DNA from: Blattabacterium cuenoti BPAA
GTDB taxonomy: Bacteria > Bacteroidota > Bacteroidia > Flavobacteriales > Blattabacteriaceae
Assembly (NCBI RefSeq): GCF_000348805.1
Contig: NC_020510.1
Coordinates: 124,001-188,000, forward strand
Reading direction: 5' to 3'
DNA: 64,000 bases
Shown here: piece after piece, positions 35,970-46,976 of the stretch
How the letters are laid out: each line of letters starts with the position of its first letter
Numbering within the stretch: the stretch's first letter is position 1
Translations under genes and position numbers: made by a program
Notes under the pieces: model-generated
What the model was told of the DNA's origin: nothing
What the model saw: the letters and a program-made list of their open reading frames with translations, nothing else
Databases searched by the model: none

Positions 35970-38049
35970 AATCTCGCAATATATTAATACATTCCGATAC
36001 ATAAAAATCTAAAGAAAGATTTTTTTTCCATTCTTTTTGTTTTTCTGATTCTTTTGATAGAATTTTATAATAGACAGGAAAGGTTTTTGTCCCAAATGTA
36101 TTCAAATTGTTTCTTAATTTTTTTAAATTCTCATTTCTTTTTTTTATTTTTAAATTTTCATAATAAAATTCTTTCCAATTTAAGGAAAATTGTTTTTTAT
36201 TATAAGATTTGTTTTCTAATGATTGCATAGTTTTGAAAATAGTGATAAAATCCTTATTTCCTTTTAAACGTTTTATGCTTTTATGTTTAATATTTTCTAT
36301 ATATAAATTTTTATAATAATAACGAAGAGAAGGAATAGGATTCGTACAATCCCATTTCATGGGATTGGTTTGATTTTTTTCCATAAATTTTAAAAATGTA
36401 TTTTTTGTATTTTTCCTTGGAAGAACTATATCTGGGGTCACTCCCTTTAATTGAGTAGAACTTCCATTCACACGATAAAATTTATTAATGGTAAATTTTA
36501 AGGTTCCTAACTCTTCATTAAAATGTAAAAAACGATTTAATGGATAAATAGTTTGTATAGTCCCCTTTCCATATGTTTGATCGCTTCCCACTCCAACAAT
36601 AATTCCTCTTTTATAATCTTTGATAGCAGCAGCGAGGATTTCAGAAGCAGAGGCAGAAAATTCATTTACAAGAATAACAAGGGGACCTGTCCATAAAACC
36701 TTATTTTCATGACTTTTAAGTATATTTTTCTTTTTGTGAGGTTTTCCTATTTGTAAAATAGGAACTTTTCCTAAAAAGAAACCAGAAATTTCTATCACGG
36801 CATCTAAAGATCCTCCTCCGTTATTTCTAATATCTATCAGAATTCCTTTTATATTTTCTTTTTTTAGTTCTTGAATGATTTTTTTCATATCTTGAGCTGC
36901 ATTTCTACCATTTTTATTTTCAGGATTAAAATAAAATTCTGGTAAACAAATCAATCCATATTTATCTTTATTTTTATCCAAAATTATAACACTTTTTGCA
37001 AAAATTTCTTTCGTTTCAATTCTATCTCTAGTGAGAATTACTTCTTCTATAGATCCATTTTTTTTCTGAATAGTTAATTTCACTTTACTTCCTTTTTTTC
37101 CCCTTATTAAACGAATCGAATTTTCTAATAACATTCCTACAATATTTTTTGATTCTGAGTTTACGTTTTTTGCTACTCGTATAATTCTATCTCCTATTTC
37201 TATTTTTTTATTTTTCCACGCAGGTCCACCAATAATAAGTTTAACAACAGTGGGAAATCCTTTATCATCTTGTAATTCCACCCCAATTCCTTCTGTTTGT
37301 CCAGATATGTTTAAATCGAAAATTTCTTTTTCTTTAGGAGAAAAATAATTTGTATGAGGATCATATTGAGAAGTTATAACATTAACATATCTGGAAAACC
37401 AGTCGGATTCTTTTTTTATTTTTATTTTCCTAAAATATTCCTGAATATATTCTTCTACTTTTTTTCTGGACCTTTTTTCTTCGTTGAAAAATGCATTTTT
37501 CAAAAATTTTTTTTCTTTTGTAGAAGTGATTGTTTCTAATAAAGTCATATATTTTAAGTATTTTCTCCATCTTTCAATCCATTCTTTTTGATTTTTTGGA
37601 TAAGAGAATTTTTGTTCTTCAAGTATGTATATTTCTTTTTGATTAAAATCAAAAGATTTTTTTAATATTTGAAAACATATAAATTCTGCTTCTTTTACTC
37701 TTCGAAAAAAACGTTTCATAATAATATTAAAGAAAGTAGGATCTCCATGAATCCAAAATTCGTCTATTTTTTCTCTATATAAAGAAAGATCTTCTAAATC
37801 TTGTTGTAGAAAAAAACGTTTTTGATTATCTAATTTTTCAAAAAATTTATCATATACTTTTTGTGAAAAATTATTATTTATAGAAATAGGAGTAGGATGT
37901 AAAAAGTAAAGTGTTTTATATATTGATTTAAGGATTATACGATGTTTCTCTTGTTCTCCTAATGGAGAACAAAAACTTAATGAAAAAATGAAAAAGAAAC
38001 CAATGATTATATATTTAATATCATTCAGTTTTTTTATTTTAAAATTCAC
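35950..38049 (-). CDS. prc: Carboxy-terminal processing protease (tail-specific protease)
   Basis: Prc is a periplasmic S41 serine protease. The 699-residue protein has a signal peptide ([20 protein letters not shown], with the cysteine near 27 in a lipobox-like position). After it come an N-terminal helical region, a PDZ domain (about 235-330, starting near [20 protein letters not shown]), the protease core ([13 protein letters not shown], then [20 protein letters not shown]) and the catalytic Ser in [20 protein letters not shown] with lysine downstream. A C-terminal helical domain follows. It is convergent with gyrA and divergent from surE. Confidence 0.92.
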   Translation of the reverse strand: MNFKIKKLNDIKYIIIGFFFIFSLSFCSPLGEQEKHRIILKSIYKTLYFLHPTPISINNNFSQKVYDKFFEKLDNQKRFFLQQDLEDLSLYREKIDEFWIHGDPTFFNIIMKRFFRRVKEAEFICFQILKKSFDFNQKEIYILEEQKFSYPKNQKEWIERWRKYLKYMTLLETITSTKEKKFLKNAFFNEEKRSRKKVEEYIQEYFRKIKIKKESDWFSRYVNVITSQYDPHTNYFSPKEKEIFDLNISGQTEGIGVELQDDKGFPTVVKLIIGGPAWKNKKIEIGDRIIRVAKNVNSESKNIVGMLLENSIRLIRGKKGSKVKLTIQKKNGSIEEVILTRDRIETKEIFAKSVIILDKNKDKYGLICLPEFYFNPENKNGRNAAQDMKKIIQELKKENIKGILIDIRNNGGGSLDAVIEISGFFLGKVPILQIGKPHKKKNILKSHENKVLWTGPLVILVNEFSASASEILAAAIKDYKRGIIVGVGSDQTYGKGTIQTIYPLNRFLHFNEELGTLKFTINKFYRVNGSSTQLKGVTPDIVLPRKNTKNTFLKFMEKNQTNPMKWDCTNPIPSLRYYYKNLYIENIKHKSIKRLKGNKDFITIFKTMQSLENKSYNKKQFSLNWKEFYYENLKIKKRNENLKKLRNNLNTFGTKTFPVYYKILSKESEKQKEWKKNLSLDFYVSECINILRDFNEIPQ

Positions 38050-38113
38050 AATAATGTTTTGATTGAAAAATATTAGTAAAATTATACATAAATAGTTTTT
38101 TATATAATATAAA

Positions 38114-38950
38114 ATGAATAAAAAACCAATTATTTTAGTTACAAATGATGATGGAATCGTCGCTCCAGGTATTAGAGCCCTTGTCCATTCTATGAATCTT
38201 TTAGGAGATGTATATGTAGTAGCTCCAAATAAACCCCAATCTGGAGTAGGACATGCAATAACAATGAATACAATTTTATATTGTGATTCGGTAAAAATAG
38301 ATAATGGAATTCAAAAAGAATGGGAATGTTCTGGAACTCCGGTAGATTGTGTTAAATTAGCAATCAGTGATATTCTTCCAAGAAAACCTGATATTTGTGT
38401 ATCAGGAATTAATCATGGATCCAATTCTTCTATAAATATTATGTATTCTGGTACGGTTTCTGCTATTATTGAAGCAAGTATAGAGGGAATTCCATCTGTA
38501 GGATTTTCTCTCTTGGATTTTGATTGGAATGCTGATTTTGAACCATCTAAAAAATATGTATGTCAGATTGTCAAAAAAATTCTTTACAATCCTATTCCAG
38601 AAAAAATAATCACTTTGAATGTAAATATTCCTAAATTAAAAAAAGAACAAATCAAAGGAATTAAAATATGTAGACAAGCAGACTCTAAATGGAAGGAAAG
38701 TTTTGATAAACGTTATAATCCTAAAGGAAAAACTTATTATTGGTTAGTAGGAGAGTTTTTGAATTTAGATGAAAAAGTTGATACAGATGAATGGGCGTTA
38801 AAGAATGGATATATATCTATTGTTCCTATTCAATCTGATTTAACCAATTATACTATATTAAACCTTTTAAAATCTTGGAACTTTTTTGTACTATTTGTTT
38901 TTTTTTTTTTTTGGATACATAGTTTAGTTAATTCTGAATTGAAATGTTAA
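38114..38950 (+). CDS. surE: 5'/3'-nucleotidase SurE, with extra hydrophobic tail
   Basis: SurE removes phosphate from nucleoside monophosphates. Metal ligands are visible: ILVTNDDGI near 7 with the twin Asp, [13 protein letters not shown] near 39 with Ser, and [10 protein letters not shown] near 97 with Asn. It follows flavobacterial SurE as far as the [15 protein letters not shown] segment near 255. A tail of about 20 residues then continues [20 protein letters not shown], encoded across a 15-T run (38898-38912). This tail looks like read-through past a lost stop codon rather than a domain. ruvB starts 13 bp downstream. Confidence 0.94.
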   Translation: MNKKPIILVTNDDGIVAPGIRALVHSMNLLGDVYVVAPNKPQSGVGHAITMNTILYCDSVKIDNGIQKEWECSGTPVDCVKLAISDILPRKPDICVSGINHGSNSSINIMYSGTVSAIIEASIEGIPSVGFSLLDFDWNADFEPSKKYVCQIVKKILYNPIPEKIITLNVNIPKLKKEQIKGIKICRQADSKWKESFDKRYNPKGKTYYWLVGEFLNLDEKVDTDEWALKNGYISIVPIQSDLTNYTILNLLKSWNFFVLFVFFFFWIHSLVNSELKC

Positions 38951-38963
38951 AAATCTATATATA

Positions 38964-39926
38964 GTGTCATATTTTTTAGAAAGATCTTTAAATCCTAAAA
39001 CAATTCAAGATTTTGTTGGACAACATCATATATTGGAAAATTTGAAAATTTTTATTCAGGCTGCTAAAAAAAGAAAAGAAGCCCTAGATCATATTTTATT
39101 TCATGGACCTCCAGGATTGGGAAAAACAACATTGGCACATATTGTGGCTAATGAATTACGTGTGGATCTCACTGTTACTTCAGGATCTGTTTTAGATAAG
39201 CCAGGAGATCTAGCCGGATTATTGATTCACTTAAAAATAAATGATGTAATTTTTATTGATGAAATTCATCGTCTTTCTCCAATAGTTGAAGAATATTTAT
39301 ATTCAGCTATGGAAAATTATAAAATAGACATTATCATAGATTCTGGATCTAATGCTCGATCAGTACAAATAGATTTATCCCCTTTTACTTTAATAGGATC
39401 TACTACGAGATCAGGCTTACTTACAGATCCTATGCGTTCTAGATTTGGTATTAATTTTCGTCTTAGTTATTATGAAAAAGAATTATTAAACAATATTGTA
39501 AATCGTAGTGCAAAATTACTAAATATTCCAATAACGAAAGAAGCATCTCATGAAATTTCTAACAGAAGTCGTGGAACTCCACGTATAGCTAATGCCTTAT
39601 TACGTAGAATCCGTGATTTTGCGCAAATTAAAGGAAATGGAATCATTGATCTTCACATATGCAATTTAGGTTTACAATCTTTGAATGTTGATCAACATGG
39701 ATTAGATGAAATGGATAATAGAATTTTGTCATATATCATAGATCATTTTAAAGGAGGACCTGTGGGAATCAATACCATAGCAACAGCTGTTAGTGAAAAT
39801 TCGGACACCATAGAAGAAGTTTATGAACCTTTTCTGATTCAGGAAGGATATTTAATTAGAACTCCTAGGGGAAGAAAGGCTACAAAATTAGCTTACAAAC
39901 ATATAAAACGAAATTTTAAAAAGTAA
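38964..39926 (+). CDS. ruvB: Holliday junction branch-migration helicase RuvB
   Basis: RuvB is the AAA+ motor that drives branch migration with RuvA. The start is GTG at 38964 ([20 protein letters not shown]). In 320 residues it has Walker [21 protein letters not shown] near 43, Walker [13 protein letters not shown] near 94, sensor 1 and arginine finger in [20 protein letters not shown] near 138, and a C-terminal winged helix with [13 protein letters not shown] near 303. ruvA is not in this window. Confidence 0.96.
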   Translation: MSYFLERSLNPKTIQDFVGQHHILENLKIFIQAAKKRKEALDHILFHGPPGLGKTTLAHIVANELRVDLTVTSGSVLDKPGDLAGLLIHLKINDVIFIDEIHRLSPIVEEYLYSAMENYKIDIIIDSGSNARSVQIDLSPFTLIGSTTRSGLLTDPMRSRFGINFRLSYYEKELLNNIVNRSAKLLNIPITKEASHEISNRSRGTPRIANALLRRIRDFAQIKGNGIIDLHICNLGLQSLNVDQHGLDEMDNRILSYIIDHFKGGPVGINTIATAVSENSDTIEEVYEPFLIQEGYLIRTPRGRKATKLAYKHIKRNFKK

Positions 39927-39970
39927 ACTAAAATGTTTTTTTATTATTATGTTTATATGTTTATAAAAAT

Positions 39971-39978
39971 TAACTTTG
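39971..39978 (+). promoter_or_regulatory. Possible -7 element of the purine gene block
   Basis: TAACTTTG is an exact match to TAnnTTTG, 29 bp before the purA ATG and in the short gap after ruvB. A TTG -33 element at the right distance is not obvious. Its place in front of an 11-gene co-directional block makes it a fair candidate, but chance matches are frequent here. I saw no PurR-like operator or purine riboswitch. Confidence 0.4.
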
Positions 39979-40007
39979 TTGAAAGAATCAAGATTAAAAT
40001 GTAAATT

Positions 40008-41291
40008 ATGCCTTCAAATGTTATTGTTGGTCTCCAATGGGGTGACGAGGGAAAAGGAAAAATTACAGATTTATTTGCTAAAAATTCAGATTATGTAGTC
40101 CGTTATCAAGGAGGAAATAATTCAGGTCATTCTATTCATATTAGAAATCGTCATTTTGTCCTTCATTTAATTCCTTCTGGAGTGATTTATCCTGAAGTAA
40201 AATGTATTATTGGGCCTGGAGTAGTAATTGATCCTAAATCTTTGATACAAGAAATACAGAATTTAGAATTAATGGGAATCGATACCTCTCAAGTTTTTTT
40301 AGCAAAAAGAGCACATATAACGATGCCTTATCATCGTTTGTTAGACCGATATCAAGAAGAAGCTTTAGGAGATAAATCAATTGGAACAACCCATCGAGGA
40401 ATAGGACCCACTTATGAAGATAAAATCGCAAGAATAGGAATTCGTGCTTTGGATTTATTGAATTTAAAAGTTTTTTATCAAAAATTAAAATATAACATTG
40501 ATCTTAAAAATCAAATTTTTACAAGAATTTTCAAAAAAAAACCTCTTTCTTTTCAGACAATTTATGAAGAATATATAGAATATGCCAAAATTTTATCTAA
40601 TCGGTTTTTAGATTCCGTTTATGAGATTCATGATGCTTTTCGTAACAAAAAAAAGATTCTGTTTGAAGGAGCTCAAGCTATGTTATTAGATATCAATTAT
40701 GGAACATATCCATATGTTACCACTTCTTCTACTTCTACAGGAGGCGTTTGTACAGGATCTGGAATTCCTCCCCACTTTTTAAAAAATTTTATAGGAATAA
40801 CAAAAGCATATTGTACTCGTGTGGGTTTTGGCCCTTTTCCTTCAGAAATAAAAAATGAAATTGGAGAGGTGATCCGTCAAAAAGGGAATGAATATGGAGC
40901 AACAACAAAACGTCCAAGACGATGCGGATGGTTGGATCTAATAGCTCTTAAATATTCTTGTATGATTAATGGAATTAATTATTTAGTTATTACTAAATTA
41001 GATGTTTTAAGTGAATTGGAAATCATTAAAATATGTATAAAATATAAATGTAATGAAAAAATTATTCAATATTTTCCAGCAAATCTAAAACAAAATATAA
41101 AAGGAATCTATATAGATTTACCTGGATGGAAACAAGACATCTCTCATATTCATGAATACAAGAATTTACCAAAAAATTGTAAAAAATATATTAGTTTTAT
41201 TGAAAATTATCTAAATTTAGAAATTCTATTGATTTCTGTAGGATCTGAAAGAAATCAAAACATCATTAAAAATAAGTCTTTATTTTTTTAA
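40008..41291 (+). CDS. purA: Adenylosuccinate synthetase
   Basis: PurA joins IMP and aspartate using GTP, the first step from IMP to AMP. In 427 residues it has the GTP loop GLQWGDEGKGKITDLFA near 8, NNSGHSI near 35 with the catalytic His, SIGTTHRGIGPTYEDKIARI near 125, the IMP-site EGAQAMLLDINYGTYPYVT near 221 and TTKRPRRCGWLDL near 301. It leads the purine block and is 27 bp before purB. Confidence 0.96.
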   Translation: MPSNVIVGLQWGDEGKGKITDLFAKNSDYVVRYQGGNNSGHSIHIRNRHFVLHLIPSGVIYPEVKCIIGPGVVIDPKSLIQEIQNLELMGIDTSQVFLAKRAHITMPYHRLLDRYQEEALGDKSIGTTHRGIGPTYEDKIARIGIRALDLLNLKVFYQKLKYNIDLKNQIFTRIFKKKPLSFQTIYEEYIEYAKILSNRFLDSVYEIHDAFRNKKKILFEGAQAMLLDINYGTYPYVTTSSTSTGGVCTGSGIPPHFLKNFIGITKAYCTRVGFGPFPSEIKNEIGEVIRQKGNEYGATTKRPRRCGWLDLIALKYSCMINGINYLVITKLDVLSELEIIKICIKYKCNEKIIQYFPANLKQNIKGIYIDLPGWKQDISHIHEYKNLPKNCKKYISFIENYLNLEILLISVGSERNQNIIKNKSLFF

Positions 41292-41318
41292 ATTCTTACT
41301 TAGAAAATATTTTTTGTC

Positions 41319-42758
41319 GTGGAAAAATATAAAAATCCTTTAGTAGAACGATACAGTAGCCAAGAAATGTTATATAATTTTTCTCCAAAAAAAAAGTTTT
41401 TGACTTGGAGAAAATTATGGTTGTATTTAGCAGAAATTCAAAAAGAATTAGGATTAAACATTAGCGAAGAGCAAATTTTTGATTTAAAAAATAATTTACA
41501 TGACATTGACTGGAATAGAGTTTCTTTTTATGAAAAAAAATTTAGACATGATGTCATGGCACATCTATATGCTTTTGGAGAAAAAGCAACTATAGCTAGA
41601 CCTATTATTCATTTGGGTGCTACAAGTGCGTTTTTAGGAGACAATACGGATATTATTTTAATTCGTGATGGATTGGAAATTTTATTAAAAAAATTAATTA
41701 ATGTAATTTTTCGCCTTAGAAATTTTACTCTAGAATATCATAATATTCCTACTTTAGCTTTTACTCACTATCAACCCGCTCAACTAACCACTGTAGGAAA
41801 ACGTTCTGCTTTATGGTTACAAAGCCTTCTTTTAGATTTAGAAGAATTAGAATTTAGATTGAAAAATATTCGTTTTAGAGGAGTAAAAGGAACTGTAGGT
41901 TCAGCAGATAGTTTTAAAGAATTATTTAATGGAGATTTACAAAAATTAAAAGATTTAGAAAAAAAATTATCTAATAAATTCAAATTTAAAAATGTATTTC
42001 CTATAACAGGACAAACTTACGATAGAAAAGTCGATGCTCAGATATTAAATTTGTTATCCAATATCTCTCAATCTTCTCATAAATTTAGTAACGATTTACG
42101 TTTATTACAAAATTTAAAAGAAATGGAAGAACCTTTTGAAAAAGAACAAATTGGATCTAGTGCTATGGCTTATAAACGGAATCCGATACGGAGTGAACGT
42201 ATGGCCGCTTTAGCTAAATATGTTATTTCTTTATCTAATAGTTCAGCTTTAGTTGCAGCAACTCAATGGCTGGAACGTACTTTAGACGATTCTGCAAACA
42301 GAAGATTGGTTATAGGACAATCATTCTTAGCTGTAGATTCTATTTTAATGATTTGGAATAACATATTAGAAAATCTTGTCGTATATCCCAAGATGATTGA
42401 TAAACATATAAAAGAAGAACTTCCTTTTTTAGTTACTGAATATATTATTATAGAATGTGTAAAAAAAGGAGCAGACAGACAGGATATCCATGAAAGAATA
42501 CGAATTCATTCTATGGAAGCAAATGATAAAATTAAACTAGAAGGAATAGAAAATGATTTTATTCAACGTATTTTACATGATAAAAAAATACCAATTCATG
42601 AAAAAAAAATAAATCAAATTTTAAATCCTAAAAAATTAACAGGTTTTTCTTCAGATCAAACTTTAGAATTTCTTGATACAAAAGTTAATCCCATATTAAA
42701 TCGTTTTCATCATTTAATTGATTTTGATCTATCTAACATAATAGACAGACAAATTTAA
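41319..42758 (+). CDS. purB: Adenylosuccinate lyase
   Basis: PurB acts twice, making AICAR from SAICAR and AMP from adenylosuccinate. The start is GTG at 41319. The 479-residue protein has IHLGATSAFLGDNTD near 97, FTHYQPAQLTTVGKR near 146 with the catalytic His, and the flexible signature loop QIGSSAMAYKRNPIRSERMA near 276 with the catalytic Ser. It is the longer eukaryote-like type seen in Bacteroidetes rather than the roughly 430-residue Bacillus type. purL follows 21 bp later. Confidence 0.95.
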   Translation: MEKYKNPLVERYSSQEMLYNFSPKKKFLTWRKLWLYLAEIQKELGLNISEEQIFDLKNNLHDIDWNRVSFYEKKFRHDVMAHLYAFGEKATIARPIIHLGATSAFLGDNTDIILIRDGLEILLKKLINVIFRLRNFTLEYHNIPTLAFTHYQPAQLTTVGKRSALWLQSLLLDLEELEFRLKNIRFRGVKGTVGSADSFKELFNGDLQKLKDLEKKLSNKFKFKNVFPITGQTYDRKVDAQILNLLSNISQSSHKFSNDLRLLQNLKEMEEPFEKEQIGSSAMAYKRNPIRSERMAALAKYVISLSNSSALVAATQWLERTLDDSANRRLVIGQSFLAVDSILMIWNNILENLVVYPKMIDKHIKEELPFLVTEYIIIECVKKGADRQDIHERIRIHSMEANDKIKLEGIENDFIQRILHDKKIPIHEKKINQILNPKKLTGFSSDQTLEFLDTKVNPILNRFHHLIDFDLSNIIDRQI

Positions 42759-42779
42759 ATACATGGATAAATAAATATA

Positions 42780-45700
42780 ATGAATTTCAGAATTTATATA
42801 CAAAAAAAAATTCCTTTTGATATTGATTCTAGAAAATTACACAATGAATTAAAGAATATGAATATTTCATTGTATAATAATATCATTATTTATTATATAT
42901 ATGATATATATAATATCAATGAAAAACTTTTTTTAGAAAGTTTATCAAAGGTTTTTGTAGATCCTGTAACAGATATTTTTCATAAAAAAATACATTTAAA
43001 CACTTCTTCATATCTAATAGAAGATTTCCCAGAAAAATATGATGATAGAGCTCATGCAGCTATGCAATGTATCAAAGTTATCGATCCAAAATCGAACACT
43101 GTTTCTGTAAAAACTGGACGATTAATCGAATTCATTGGAATAAAAAAAAAACAGGATTTTTACAAAATTAAAAAATATTATATCAAGTCATATTTGAATG
43201 CAGAAAACAAAAAAAATGACACAAAAATTATAGATAATTTCATTAATTTTTCTGTTGAAAAAATAAAAAGTATTCATAATAAGTGGAATCTTTCTATGGA
43301 CGTTAATGATTTATTCTTTATACAAAAATATTTTTTATATAAAGAAAAGCGAAATCCAACACAAGAAGAATTACGTATATTCGATGTTTATTGGTCTGAT
43401 CACTGTCGTCATACAACATTTTTTACCACACTAAAAGATATATCTTTTGGTGGATCATTAAAAAAAACATATCAAAGTGTTTTTATTAAATATTTAAAAG
43501 ATAGAGATTTAATAGGAAGATCAAAATATCCTATAAATCTTATGGATTTATCCAATCTTCCTGCTAAAATTCTTTATAAAAAGGGGAAATTAACGAATAA
43601 TTATGTTTCATCAAATGATGAACATAATGCGTGTATGATAATGGTTAATGTAGATTTTAAAGAAAATAAAAAAAAAGAAAAATGGTATTTATTATTTAAA
43701 AATGAAACTCATAACCATCCTACTGAAATCGATCCTTTTATAGGAGCTTCTACTTGTGTAGGGGGGGCTATTCGTGATCCTTTATCGGGAAGAGCTTTTG
43801 TTTATCAAGGAATCAGGTTAAGTGGAGCGGCTGATCCTACCATTTCTAAAACTATTGATGGAAAATTACCACAACATCAAATTTGTCTCGAATCAGCTCG
43901 TGGTTATAGTTCTTATGGAAATCAAGTAGGATTAGCCACTACTCATGTACACGAAATTTATCATGAAGGATATAGAGCGAAAAGAATGGAAATAGGCATG
44001 GTTGTTGGTGCGGTCCCTGTTGATTTTGTAAAACAAGATAAACCAAAAAAAGGGGATATCATTTTGTTAATTGGTGGTATGACGGGAAAAGAAGGAATTG
44101 GAGGAGCAACAGATTCTTCTAAAAAACAGGATTCTGATTTCAGAAATTCTGTACAACAAAAAGGAGATCCAATAATGGAAAGAAAAATTCAAAGATTTTT
44201 TAGAAAAAAAAAAGTTGTTTCTTTGATTAAAAAATCCAATGATTTTGGAGCAGGAGGAGCTTCTGTAGCTATCAGTGAATTAAGTGATAGTTTAGTGCTT
44301 TATTTAGACAAAATTCCAGTAAAAAAAAATGGAAAAAATATAGAACCCATAGAAATTGCACTTTCAGAATCTCAAGAAAGAATGGCCGTCATATTAGATC
44401 CCAGAGATGTAGAAAAATTTATTCATTTTTCTCTTGAAGAAAATATCATGTCTGTACCTATTGGTAAAATTACTGACAATAAACGTATCATTTTTTATTA
44501 TAAAAAAAAAGAAATTTTTAATGTAGAAAGTTCTTTTTTGAACACAAAAGGATCTCATAAAGAAAAATCGGTTTTTGTAAATTCTCCTATTTCAATTTCT
44601 CCTTTTAATAAATCAAAAAAAATTACTTTCAGTAAAAAAACATTCTTAAATATTCTTTCTGAATTAAATATAGCTTCTCAAAAAAGTTTAGTGGAAATGT
44701 TTGATAGTACAGTAGGTTCTACTACAGTTTTAATGCCTTTTGGAGGGAAATATCAAATGACTCCATCTGAAGGAAGTGTTCAAAAAATTCCTGTTTTTAG
44801 AGGAAATACAAATACAGTGAGTTTAGTTTCTTGGGGTTTTCATCCTGAAGTTTCTGTTTGGAGTCCTTTTCATGGAGGAGCTTATGCAATTGTAGAATGT
44901 ATTTCTAAAATAGTTTCTATGGGAGGAAATTACAGAAATACTTATTTTAGTTTTCAAGAATACTATCAGAAATTAGGAGATGACCCAAAAAATTGGGGAA
45001 AACCTTTTTCTGCTTTATTAGGAGCTTATCACGCTCAAATGTCGTTTGAATTAGCTTCTATAGGAGGAAAAGATTCTATGTCTGGGACATATAAAAAATT
45101 GCATGTTCCACCAACATTTATCGCTTTTGGTGTAGCTACAGGTTTATGTTATAATATTATATCTCCTGAATTTAAAAAAGTAGGAAATAAAATTTATTTG
45201 TATTATCACCATCCATTAAAAAATGAAATGCCAGATTATGACTCCATCAAAAAAGCCTATGACCAGATTTATGAAGGAATTTGTTCCGGAAAAATTGTTT
45301 CAGTCAAAACAATAAAAGATGGAGGTATTTCCGTTGCTATTGCCAAAATGTCTTTTGGTAATCGTTTAGGAGCAGTCATTGATTATAAAGATCATTTGCT
45401 TGAAACAAATATAGGTTCCTTAATTATAGAATCTTCCTCTTCTATTTCAAATAATAATTTTATTCCAATAGGAGAAGTTATTTCTCACAAATATTTAAAT
45501 TTTAATGGAATATCTATTGATATAGATGAATCTATGAAAAATTGGTTAAAAACTTTTTCTCCTATTTTTTCTTATAACGAATCTAACGAAAATGAAGAAA
45601 AAATAGGAGAAATAAAAATAAAAAAATCTAATCCTATCATATGGAAATGTAAAAAATTGAAAAAAAAAGAAAAACCTCGTGTATTTATTCCTATATTTCC

Positions 45701-46463
45701 GGGTACAAATAGTGAATATGAATCTATTCGTGCATTTGAAAAAGAGGGATCCATAGTAAATACTTTAATCTTTAAAAATAGAAATGATAAAGATATTATG
45801 GAATCCATATTTTATTTTAAAAAACATATAGAATCTGCACAAATATTTATGATATGTGGAGGATTTAGTGCGGGAGATGAACCAGATGGATCTGCTAAAT
45901 TTATTGTATCCATATTACATAACCCATATATTCGAGAAGCTGTTCAATCTTTTCTTGATCAAGATGGATTGATTTTAGGAATTTGTAATGGTTTTCAAGG
46001 GTTGATCAAATCTGGATTGTTACCTTATGGTAAAATTTGTTTGAGAAATCATAACTCTCCTACACTGACCTATAATAAAATAGAAAAACATATATCCCAA
46101 TGTGTTCATATTAGAGTGATTTCTGATCACTCTCCCTGGTTAAATGGAATGAAAAATAAAATATATACTCTTCCCATTTCTCATAGTGAAGGAAGATTTT
46201 ATGCCAACAAAGAAACAATAAATACTTTATTGAATAAAAACCAAATAGCCACACAATATGTAGATTTAGAAGGAAACCCTAGTTTAGATAGATTATATAA
46301 TCCCAATGGATCTGTTGGTGCCATTGAGGGTTTATTAAGTGAAAATGGTAAAATATATGGAAGAATGACTCATCCAGAACGTTATGATTATGGATTATTA
46401 AAAAATATTCCTAATATTCATAAGCATTCTATTTTTAAAAATGCAGTACAATATTTTTTATAA
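42780..46463 (+). CDS. purL: Phosphoribosylformylglycinamidine synthase, large single-chain
   Basis: PurL converts FGAR to FGAM with glutamine and ATP. At 1227 residues it is the single-chain form: an N-terminal PurS-like domain (about 1-140), two tandem synthetase halves and a C-terminal glutaminase (about 960-1227). Visible motifs are DVYWSDHCRHTTFFTTLKD near 201, NETHNHPTEIDPFIGASTC near 308, GGMTGKEGIGGATDSS near 429, GGKDSMSGTYKKLHVPPTF near 761, the glutaminase cysteine in LGICNGFQGLIKSGLLPYG, and the His-Glu pair in MTHPERYD near 1198. Confidence 0.97.
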   Translation: MNFRIYIQKKIPFDIDSRKLHNELKNMNISLYNNIIIYYIYDIYNINEKLFLESLSKVFVDPVTDIFHKKIHLNTSSYLIEDFPEKYDDRAHAAMQCIKVIDPKSNTVSVKTGRLIEFIGIKKKQDFYKIKKYYIKSYLNAENKKNDTKIIDNFINFSVEKIKSIHNKWNLSMDVNDLFFIQKYFLYKEKRNPTQEELRIFDVYWSDHCRHTTFFTTLKDISFGGSLKKTYQSVFIKYLKDRDLIGRSKYPINLMDLSNLPAKILYKKGKLTNNYVSSNDEHNACMIMVNVDFKENKKKEKWYLLFKNETHNHPTEIDPFIGASTCVGGAIRDPLSGRAFVYQGIRLSGAADPTISKTIDGKLPQHQICLESARGYSSYGNQVGLATTHVHEIYHEGYRAKRMEIGMVVGAVPVDFVKQDKPKKGDIILLIGGMTGKEGIGGATDSSKKQDSDFRNSVQQKGDPIMERKIQRFFRKKKVVSLIKKSNDFGAGGASVAISELSDSLVLYLDKIPVKKNGKNIEPIEIALSESQERMAVILDPRDVEKFIHFSLEENIMSVPIGKITDNKRIIFYYKKKEIFNVESSFLNTKGSHKEKSVFVNSPISISPFNKSKKITFSKKTFLNILSELNIASQKSLVEMFDSTVGSTTVLMPFGGKYQMTPSEGSVQKIPVFRGNTNTVSLVSWGFHPEVSVWSPFHGGAYAIVECISKIVSMGGNYRNTYFSFQEYYQKLGDDPKNWGKPFSALLGAYHAQMSFELASIGGKDSMSGTYKKLHVPPTFIAFGVATGLCYNIISPEFKKVGNKIYLYYHHPLKNEMPDYDSIKKAYDQIYEGICSGKIVSVKTIKDGGISVAIAKMSFGNRLGAVIDYKDHLLETNIGSLIIESSSSISNNNFIPIGEVISHKYLNFNGISIDIDESMKNWLKTFSPIFSYNESNENEEKIGEIKIKKSNPIIWKCKKLKKKEKPRVFIPIFPGTNSEYESIRAFEKEGSIVNTLIFKNRNDKDIMESIFYFKKHIESAQIFMICGGFSAGDEPDGSAKFIVSILHNPYIREAVQSFLDQDGLILGICNGFQGLIKSGLLPYGKICLRNHNSPTLTYNKIEKHISQCVHIRVISDHSPWLNGMKNKIYTLPISHSEGRFYANKETINTLLNKNQIATQYVDLEGNPSLDRLYNPNGSVGAIEGLLSENGKIYGRMTHPERYDYGLLKNIPNIHKHSIFKNAVQYFL

Positions 46464-46481
46464 TAAAAATTTCAATAAATT

Positions 46482-46976
46482 ATGAAAGTGGCTATATTTT
46501 TTGGAAGTATTTCTGATCAATCAATTATGAAAATAACAGAAAAAGTACTCCATCAATTTAACATAAGTTATAAATCTTATGTGATTTCCGCACACCGATT
46601 ACCAGATATTTTATCAAACACTATAAAAAAAATAGAATCTGAAGGAACAGATGTAATTATTGCAGGAGCTGGATTATCCGCTCATTTACCTGGTTTTATT
46701 TCCTCTAAAACGATCCTACCTGTTATAGGGGTTCCAATTCATTGCCATAATAATTATGGATCCTTAGGAGGGATCGATGCCCTTCTTTCTATGGTACAAA
46801 TGCCAAAAGATGTCCCCGTTGCTACAGTAGGAATAAATAATTCTTATAATGCAGCTTTGTTTGCCATTTATATTTTAGCTACAAAATATCAAAATATAAA
46901 AAAATTATTGCTAGAATTCAAAATGAAAAAAAAGGAAAAATTGATAACTGAAATCAAGCAACATTTATTATCATGA
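46482..46976 (+). CDS. purE: N5-carboxyaminoimidazole ribonucleotide mutase
   Basis: PurE rearranges N5-CAIR to CAIR. In 164 residues the family start FFGSISDQSIMKITEKVL, the catalytic histidine in ISAHRLPDIL near 36 and GAGLSAHLPGFISSKTILPV near 63 are clear. Class I enzymes need the partner PurK for substrate, and purK is not in this block. Its stop overlaps the purC start by four bases. Confidence 0.95.
   Translation: MKVAIFFGSISDQSIMKITEKVLHQFNISYKSYVISAHRLPDILSNTIKKIESEGTDVIIAGAGLSAHLPGFISSKTILPVIGVPIHCHNNYGSLGGIDALLSMVQMPKDVPVATVGINNSYNAALFAIYILATKYQNIKKLLLEFKMKKKEKLITEIKQHLLS

Noticed and set aside
38898..38912. Fifteen-T run as a terminator for surE
   Set aside because: No stem precedes it and it lies inside the open surE frame, so it is treated as a homopolymer in the tail.
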